Shown here piece by piece: positions 12,999 to 21,900 of a stretch of DNA of 64,000 nucleotides. Each line of letters begins with the position of its first letter. Position 1 is the first letter of the stretch. The notes under the pieces are model-generated. The model did not search any database. It was given only the letters and a program-made list of their open reading frames with translations, and had not been told where the DNA came from. The translations under genes were made by a program, and so were the position numbers. The DNA is from Effrenium voratum (Eukaryota; Sar; Dinophyceae; Suessiales; Symbiodiniaceae): the NCBI GenBank assembly GCA_963377175.1, contig CAUJNA010001225.1, positions 259,311-323,310 on the forward strand, written 5' to 3'.

Positions 12999-15900
12999 CC
13001 ACCCCACCCCACCCCACCCCCCCACCCCACACCTACCCCACCCACACCTACCCCACCCACACCTACCCCACCCACACCCCCATCCCACACCCACCCACCG
13101 CCCACCCACCCCACCCCACCCCACCCCACCCCACCAACCCACCCACCCACGCCAACCTAACCCAACCTAACCCAACCCGCACCCACCCCACACCCACCCC
13201 ACACCCACCCCACACCAACCCACCCACACCCTCGAATCGCTGGGCAAACTGGGCGCCACAGCCATGGCCAGCGCGATGCCCGTGTTGCCGCTGGTTGCCT
13301 GCCGAATAGCGCGGCCGAGTTGCCGCAGATTGATGGTGGGCGGGGTGTCTGTTTTTGGAGCTGGTATCCTTGTTTTGTGGTTTTGAAGGCTAGGTCCTCC
13401 AGTAGAGAGGTTTAGAATAAGGGTACCAACTTTTTTCCGAAGTCAATTTTAGTAGGGGAACCCTCCTCCAAAAAAGGGGTGAGAAAGGGCACTACCGGGG
13501 CACCTACAAGGGAACATGCGCCATAACCCACCCCATAACCCACCTCAGATCAACTAAGCAGACCCTCTACTAACCCTACACCCACGCCGAAACCAACCCA
13601 ATACCAACCCATCTTTCCCCCCTCAAGCCAACCAAAACCACCCTATATACTTCTACCCAGGCGAGCTCTGAAGCAGAGCTCAGGCAGCCACACATGTAGA
13701 TAAGCAATAGACATGTATACACATGTATATACATATATATATATAGATACACATGGAGTTGTGTTAAAAATTGAAAAGGGGCACCTTCCCCCAAACAAAG
13801 AGATACGTTTCCCTTTGGGTTCCCTGCATCATATATCCCACCCCGAAACAGGTACAATCAAAAAGCCCACCCATGTATAGTTTGCGTGGACATACACACA
13901 CACACATATATATATATATATAGAGCAGGATACAATTGGCTAGCAGTTTGCCTGGAAGCTCCACATTGCATGAAACACCTCAGCTGCTCAGGTTTGTGGT
14001 ATTTCTCTTGTGTTGTTTCTACTTCGTGTGCCAACAAGGCCCCTGCTTTTGGCCCTTACGTTTCTCAAGTTGCCCAAAGTGCATCCGGGCAACCTGAACG
14101 GATACGAACCAACCTCGTTGCGAGATCGGCCCTGAGTTTGACCTGTTCTCAACTACTTTGCGGACGTTGGAAGGGTTAATACTGCCCAAGCGCTGCGTGT
14201 GTGTGCGTGTGAAACTTGGGTCTAGCCCTTTTCGGAGGTTAGGTCAAGGCATGGGAAACGGGCAGACGTTGTCAGAGAGCGCAAACCGAGTAGCTTCCCA
14301 AAATGGAAGTGCAACGCCCCGCGGAAGCCTGAAAAACTTCAACTTTTTTTTCAAGTAACCAGCATTACCTTATTTGGGGTGTCTATGGACAAAGGAATGT
14401 CCTTTTGTTTGTTGGCGCATTGGTCCTGTGGTTGGGTTGTGGTGGTGTAGGGTTGGTTTAGGGTTGGTGTAGAATTGGTTTAGGGTGTATTTAGGGTGTA
14501 TTTAGGGTGTATTTATGGTTAGTTTAGGGTTGGTTTATGTTGATTTAGGATTGGTTTAGGGTTGGTTTAGGTTTAGGGTTTATTGTATACGGTTTGGTTT
14601 AGGGTTGGTTTATGTTGATATAGGGTTGGTTTAGGGTGGTTTAGTTTTAGAGGTTTACCGTTTAGGGTTTGGTTTAGGGTGTATTTAGGGTTGGCTTAGG
14701 GTTAGTTTACGGTTTGGTTTAGGGTTGGTTTATGTTGATATAGGGTTGGTTTAGGGTTGGTTTAGTTTTAGAGGTTTACCGTTTAGGGTTTGGTTTAGGG
14801 TTTGGTTTAAGGTGTATTTAGGGTTGGCTTAGGGTTAGTTTAGGGTTGGTTGCGGGTTGGCTTGTCCTGGGGGTGGGGGTGCCGGGGTGTCGGGGTGCGA
14901 GTTCAGGGGGTCGGGGTGGGGGTGGCACCGTAGGTGCCAGGATCCTGGGGCTCGGGGTCTCGGGCCAGGGGGGCGGGTCCTGGAGGACCCATGACGGCAC
15001 CATATATACCTCACTTCCTGAGTGGAATTGCAAATCTAAAATTATCTTCCCAAAAGGTGTAATGTCCAGGAACTCAGGGTGTGAGATACACACTGAGTGG
15101 ATCGAAACAGGCGTAATGTATTGTAACGTATTGCCTCTGAATCCGTGAACTTTGGCCTGAGCCCTCATGTGTTGCAAGCGCATATTCAAGTTGATGGCAG
15201 GAGCGTACCACGGCTCCGAAAACACAAGCAGGGGTTTCAGCTTCCCTTTGACTGGTGGTTTGGATGGTGCTTTGAAGTTTAGGGGGTGTTTCCCATTTGC
15301 CCTCTACGCGAACCAGGGTTCAAACCTCCGATTCAGGGCAACCTGCAAGTTGAAGGGCTCCCACACTTCAAGCTGCGCATCCGCATCGAGAGGTTACCGC
15401 ATTGAACGGTGGCCGAGGGCCTCAATGACGGTGCCTCCCGGCCTTAGCGTCACATGGGGGAATTGCAATGCGGAGAAAGCAAAGTCAATCAACAAGACCT
15501 CCATGTGGCCTTGTGGATTGGCTGTTTGGATTTCTGAGTAGGGTTGCCGATTCCCCCGTTTTTGTGAAACCAAACCAAACAATGAGTGCAACAGCTACAT
15601 GGCATTGTGACGCGTCCCCATGCATCGCACGTTTCTTGCAAACTCTGGAATTTTCTTTGGATAGGGCTTCAAGAGACACCCTAATCTGCCCTGCTGCGAA
15701 AAAGCATGAAACGCTCCTGGAGCGAAGCAATACCGTGTACACGATATACATAGGAACGTGCATGTGTGTATAGATATACGTTTTTGCATCTACGATATTG
15801 CATACATAACACATATATATATATATATATACACATCATGTGCATTTAAAGATTGAATTATTCATCTGTGGTTAGCCATTGTGCAGGTTCATAATTATGT

Positions 15901-18900
15901 GCATTCGAGTACTTATCTGTTTACTTGCTTATGCATTTGTTGTACTTATGTATGTACTCATGTGCTTTTGCAGTTGTTTCTGCATTTTCCTGTTTATCAT
16001 TCTACGTTTGTGCAGCTTCTTTAAGCTATTCATGCGTGCATGTATGCATGCATGTGATTGCTTAAGTTGTTTTCTTTGTTCTCGTGAATCTGTTGGTTTA
16101 TTGCTTTATGCCATTGTTTATCTAGCTATCTATTCACCCGTCTAAGTATCTATTTCTGGTTTCGATTATTTACTTGAACACATGGCATTCAAGGATGCGT
16201 CCAGGCAACGCAAACACAAGGACCCTGGTCAACAACATATCCACAACGGATCAGCTTCCGCGGTCAAAGTGCTGAGAACCCTGAAAAGAACCAACGGCAT
16301 AATTCTAGTGGTACCTTCCCCATTCTTTCCAGGGATCCTTCTTTCTGAAGAACCTCCAGAAACCAAGGGAAAATGGCCGGTTCTTGAAAAGAACGATGGT
16401 TGAAAAGAATGGACACGGAATCAAGACCTAGAATGATGAGCAGAAGCGAACATGAATGATGTCCCACTCTGGTTCCTGTCCAGTTGAACGGGGGCCAAAA
16501 CAAACCGTTGGAAAGCTTCATTTTTGTGGGCGATTTGGGTTTGTCTTTTGAGGGTACCCCTGTGTCGTGGGTTTTTAAGTAAGGCCGAGAGGAAAACCAT
16601 AATTTTGGGAGTCACTAGGAAAGATTTACACCTGGGGGTCTCCTACTAAAGGATACCTGGACCAAATTTATGGGGCGTTGTCCTTCTTGCATGGGTAGTT
16701 TGAGGGCCCAGGAAATTAAAACAACACATTCGCCACTGTTTCTAAAGGTCCACTTAAAACAATCAAGTCTGAAGATCCACCCCAATAGCCTAGGTCCTCG
16801 AGTAGAGAGGTTAGAATAAGGCTACCAACTTTTTTTCTGTAGTCTATGTTAGTCGGGGAACCCTCCGATTTTGTTTTTTAAAGGAGAGAAGGGCACTACT
16901 CAGAGACCTAGCAGCAATCCATTTGCTTCAGACCCCTGGACAAAAATAAATCCAGTAGTAAAATCGATTCTCTTTAAAACCACCAGGGGAACATAAAAAT
17001 CTTAACCAACTGGAAATGTCACATACCGCCCGTTCGACTCGCTGGGCCCCCGGCTTGAGCTCGCCCCGCTGCTCCGCGTCCTCGATGATGGCGATGGCCA
17101 GGCGGTCCTGGAGCCAAAAGCCGACCATTCGGCCAGGGGCGAAAGCAAAAACCGGGGGGACCATGCTACTTCCATTTGGTTCAGTTTGTGTTTTTCTCCC
17201 CTGTTGGTTTTCAAGCGAATCGATTTTGCTACTAGAAGTACTTATTTTTGCCAGGGGTCTTAAGCACATGGAAGTGGACCATTTGGGTGTGAGTCAAATT
17301 AAACCACCAGATGATTCCATTTACCAGGGTTCCATTTTGGGTTCACATGTTTGACCCACAGCCATTTCACTATTGGTCTCGCGGTACCTTCCAATTCCAT
17401 TCTTTCCAGGCATCCGAATCTTTCTACAAGACCACCCGACACGCTGGGAAAAAGCTGGTTATTGAAAAGAACGATGGTTGAAAAGAATGGGGAATCAACC
17501 CCTAGAAGTTTACTTCTTTAAGGGCTTTGTATTACACCCTGGGATTACGGCTTGGGAAATGACCCGGAATGGTTAATAAAATAACACGCTTTTCTCCGGA
17601 AATGTGCCTAGATGGGATCCCTACCCAGTGGGTGTATTCCCAGGGTGTAAGACAAAAACTTTTGGATACTTCCACTTGCTGAAGCCGCCTGGAAAGATAT
17701 GTATATGTATATATGGTAGGGCCTCCCAAACCACTTTGGCTAGCTAAAGGCAGGTTTTGGAGGGGGGGCTTAGCATATACATATATATATATATATGTCC
17801 AGTAGCAAAATCGATTCCCTTTAAGACCCACAAGGGAAAATACAAAACATTCTTGAGCAAATGGAAGTTTGGGTTGGTTGTTGGTTGCTACCTTTTACTC
17901 AGTTGCCCAAAGGACCCAGAAATATAAGGTTAACCTTGTGGGGCCATGACGAAACATGGACCAAAATAGTGGTTTTGTCTCCACTGAAAGCACCCAAATT
18001 GGTGATTCCCTTGATTTCACCAGCAAACAATCCCAAAGAAGGCTCCCTCAAACAACACACACACACACACCCATTGTATCTATAAGCATAGGTGTTCACA
18101 CTGAAACTGGGCGCTTACCCCCCAACATCAAAGTGACAGCCCCAAACTAGGCCACGGCACTGCCCATTGTTCCCTTGCGACTGGTCTCTATCACGCTGCA
18201 AGAAGTTGCGCTTTCTGCCCACTTGGAACACGTGAATTGTCACAAAAACGATACTTGGCCCACATGAGTCATGATCAAAACCCGGTATTGAAATGGTCGT
18301 AATCCCAGAACCGTGCTTCAAGAATTAAGAAGGCGGATATCCGCAGCTATTTATGCTTGGGATTGTCCCTCCAACCTTCATCTCCCCGAATCGGTTTTGA
18401 CGGTGGCTCACATGTGCGGCGCACAGCAAACGAGATATCTTCGCTGTTCTCCGGAAAGGCATCGAAGAACTTGGCCCCTGCTCCGTGTGTTGCGCCGAGC
18501 TGCGGCGACGCGACGCTGAAAGCCGCGCCTTGACGGAGCTCAAAGGATTGAAGTACTCGCACCTCAGCTCAGGAGGCAAGAACACGACTTGGAACTAGGT
18601 CCTCCAGATTTGAGAGGTTAGAATAAGGGTACCAACTTTATTCTGTCTATTTTGGTAGGGGAACCCTCCCCAAAAAAGGGGAGAGAAGGGCACTACTGGG
18701 GGACCTAGGGAAGTTGCGGAATGGCTAGGAGTTCCAATCTGAGCTGTCCTCAGATTCCCCACTAAAAGTTTAACTGTTAGTGGGCTAAATGAAAAACCCC
18801 ACTAAACACAAAAAATGCTAAAAGGCTAAGAGGATGGCTGGGAACCACCAACCAATTAAGGACCCTTTCCCGGAACTGTTCCAAGGGACGGAACCCTTTG

Positions 18901-21900
18901 CCGGAACTCAGTTGGAAAAAAGCAATGTCCCCAACTTCTCCAAACTATTTTTCACGGGATTGCCTAGGATTTATTTCATAGATGTAGTGAGCCCTCAAAG
19001 AGAACAGGAGGAGTCAGTCGGAGCCATCTCTGGCCTTGCATATTGGTTAAAAAACAAATGTGATGTGTGACTGTTTCGGGGTACTCTAGGCTCTTGATTT
19101 AAAGGTGGGGGGGGGGTCGAGATCCCTATTTTGACACGCACCCAGGGGTGGCAAAGGTCCACTGTTGGTTCCCTTTGAACGCGAACCAAAAAGGGGGACA
19201 TGTTGACAAACAGTGTTCTGTTTGTTTTCCCCAACCAACCTGAAAAGGGGTACCCTCCAGAAAGCAGCACTCGATTGGAACTGACTTTGTGACCTTCCAA
19301 GAGACATAGTACGTTCAGAGGAAGTGCCCGAAAAAGGGTTCCCATCAAATGGCAATACTCTCCCTCTTGAAAGAGGAAGGTGCCAACTGATAACATTGTA
19401 TTGTATGGCAGGGATCCTTACATTGCCTTGCAAATGGTGGGTTCCCTTTATTTTGGTGGAAAAAGCAACATGTTTCAAATGGTTGCGAAATGTATCTTTT
19501 AAGAAGCCCTGATGAACCACCAATCCCTTGCCACCCTTGCCACCAGGCCTCACGCGCTCTAGGCCCCGTGCTTCACGTAAAGGTTCACGTTGGCGGGTGC
19601 AAGCCTGTTCACCTGCACGTGGCTTCAAGCCCGGTGATGGACAGCAAGCTCCTCACACGGATGGACGAAATCCACGCACCACCCTTCCAAGCCCTGGAAT
19701 GGTTTGATTCCCTGGAGCTGGCAACAAACAGTGGTTTCAACCACGGCTTCTTAGGTGGTGCAGGATTTCGTCCATCCACAGTCGGGTGGTCCATGCTTCG
19801 GCTTCAGAAATGTAGCCCAACTCATCCGTGCCGAACGAAGCAGTCAGAAGCAAATGATATACACTAGAAATGGTGGCGCTGTGGGCAATGTTAGCGGACC
19901 AACTCTTCCTTCTGAGAACAACTCATCACCTTCAGTGGTGTTTGCAGCAGAAGAACTTTCCGGGTGGGGCAAAGCATCTTTGGAGACATGTGCCAAGCTC
20001 TAGGCATGAGATCAAGAGTTTGAAAAAGGAGCTGCCGTATGCCAAGTCTCCCTGCTTGGCTGGTTTTGCTTTGTTTTTTTGTTGTTGTGTATCGTTTTTC
20101 TTTTTTTTGTTTTGTCTTGGCTGATTTGCTTGCTTGCTTGCTTGCCTCATTGCCTTTGAACACTACGCAGATCGGCATTGTTGTGACACACATAAAAGCG
20201 TGTTGGCTTGATGTGCCTTGGGCAGGGGATTTCTTGTTTGGGTCTGCCTGCATGCCCCTCGATGACTCAAAGCCTTACAGCATCAATGTGTTCACTCCAA
20301 AGCATTTGTTCTGCTTGATTGCTGATGGAAAAGAGTCTGAAGAATCAAGTTTTTCGGATGGACCAAAAAGCAACAACTTGGGGCTAGCTCGGTGTTGTTT
20401 AGCATTGTGGGAAATGACCACTTCTGTGATACCTAACACCCCACATAACGGGGGAGATTCCCTTGTATCACAGAAGTGGGAATAAACCCCTTGATTCCAC
20501 AACCCTGTTTAGCATTGACAGTGTTGGCTCAGTATATGCTTAGTACATTGGGCCAACTGTTCCCCCCCCTTCTGCTCGCCTCCCCTCCCCTGCCCTCCCC
20601 TACCCTAGAAAGGTACTTCCGACATGATTTGATTGCATTTCCCACGCCCTCGCTTTGGTCAGTTCAGGGAACTTGTTTTGGACAATTGCAGGGAACTTGT
20701 TGCAAAACAGCACCACAAATGCCCCAAACTGCATGCCCCCTAGCACCGTCAAACAGCACCTCCACCAGCACCCCAAACTGCATCCCTACCCGGCCCCTAT
20801 AGCTTTCAGCTATCTGGGGAAAAACTGGCGAACATGCTGAGCCCCAAATTGCTGATTCAGCACTAGGCTTGATCGCCCTCAACGGAATGGATGCACGATT
20901 CAGTGTTGGAGCCACAGTTATGCCACTGCTTGATCAACAGCAAATAAATGTGTTGAGGACGGGACTCATCTTCAGATTCATGATCAGTATCTTCATGGTG
21001 GCCAATCAGCTCAGAGACAGCCAAGAAAACAACGGCAAATCAAGGTCTGGCGCTGGAAATGCTTATCTCGAGGGCAAGTATCGCCTCAAGCCACAAACGG
21101 AAGACCAAAAAGGTCTCCCAATCCTTGCTATTGAAACAAAAACAGTCAGAGCTCAGATCATCAGCACCTTGCTTCATGTTGAGACATCCCCGTAAGTGAT
21201 TGCAGGATCCGTTCAAGTGGTCACCAATCATGAAAGAAATTGTGGGATGAACAGTACGCATCGGTTTGAAGATAAAGGGTTATCGTCGTCCAACATATTT
21301 GTTGATTAACTCTGCTTGCAATCGTGAATGACATTGACAATTCTCAGAATGGAAATTACAATCATAACACTAAACAGTATATAATTAAAAATAATCACAA
21401 AAATAATACTACAGTGGCAGCAAGAATAGTACATAATATCTGAACATTGGTTGATGGCTTACAATCCTTGCCATCAGCTTGGACAGGTTGTCCAAAAGCA
21501 GCTATAGAGCGCCTCTTTTCTCTGGGTCCGAAACCAGTGTGGGGCAAAGCTATCGGCTGGATCAATCCTTGCCTCTGGTACTGGCCAATGCAGCCAGATT
21601 TCAAGGGGTCATGAATACTTTCCAAAACAAAACCATTGGAATGAAAAAACGAAGTCAAGTCACGGAATTTGATCAAGTTCTCATGGAGAATATCATGACC
21701 CCCATCTGTACAGCGATCAAAATGGCAGCTAAAATGCTAAAACGCACCCCTCAATGACCCTGGTATCCAACATCAATATTTCCCTCAGAGCTTCGACCAA
21801 CGTCCACCATTGGAAAAGGCCAACACGGTCTGTTGCCCTTCCTTCTTCAGCCAGGCCTTCATGGGGAATCCTCCCATGGTCACATGCAGCCCGAACTTCT

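Larger units (their letters stand above)
9972..17054 (-). other. cysK introns 4-6 (non-coding)
   Basis: Introns of 3291, 2122 and 1612 nt with the CCCCA array, the TTTAGGG-type tract, Family 4 copies and TA runs. A GC-rich patch at 11220-11470 has open frames on both strands; I could not fit it to any gene. Confidence 0.65.
17108..21784 (-). other. cysK introns 2, 3 and the 3' part of intron 1
   Basis: Exons aside, this holds one copy or more of Families 1-4, 6 and 7. In 20000-21780 there is only unique sequence without convincing exons; a plus frame at 20039-20485 is open but has no coding bias. Confidence 0.6.

Noticed and set aside
12609..13309. Gly/Trp and Pro/His/Thr frames of up to 187 codons
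   Set aside because: Translation of the CCCCA array.
17027..17107. Longer cysK exon 4 ending at a GT donor (GCG|GTATGT)
   Set aside because: It adds residues absent from the family and cannot join the 22-nt exon 5, whereas the GC donor at 17054 gives an exact match.
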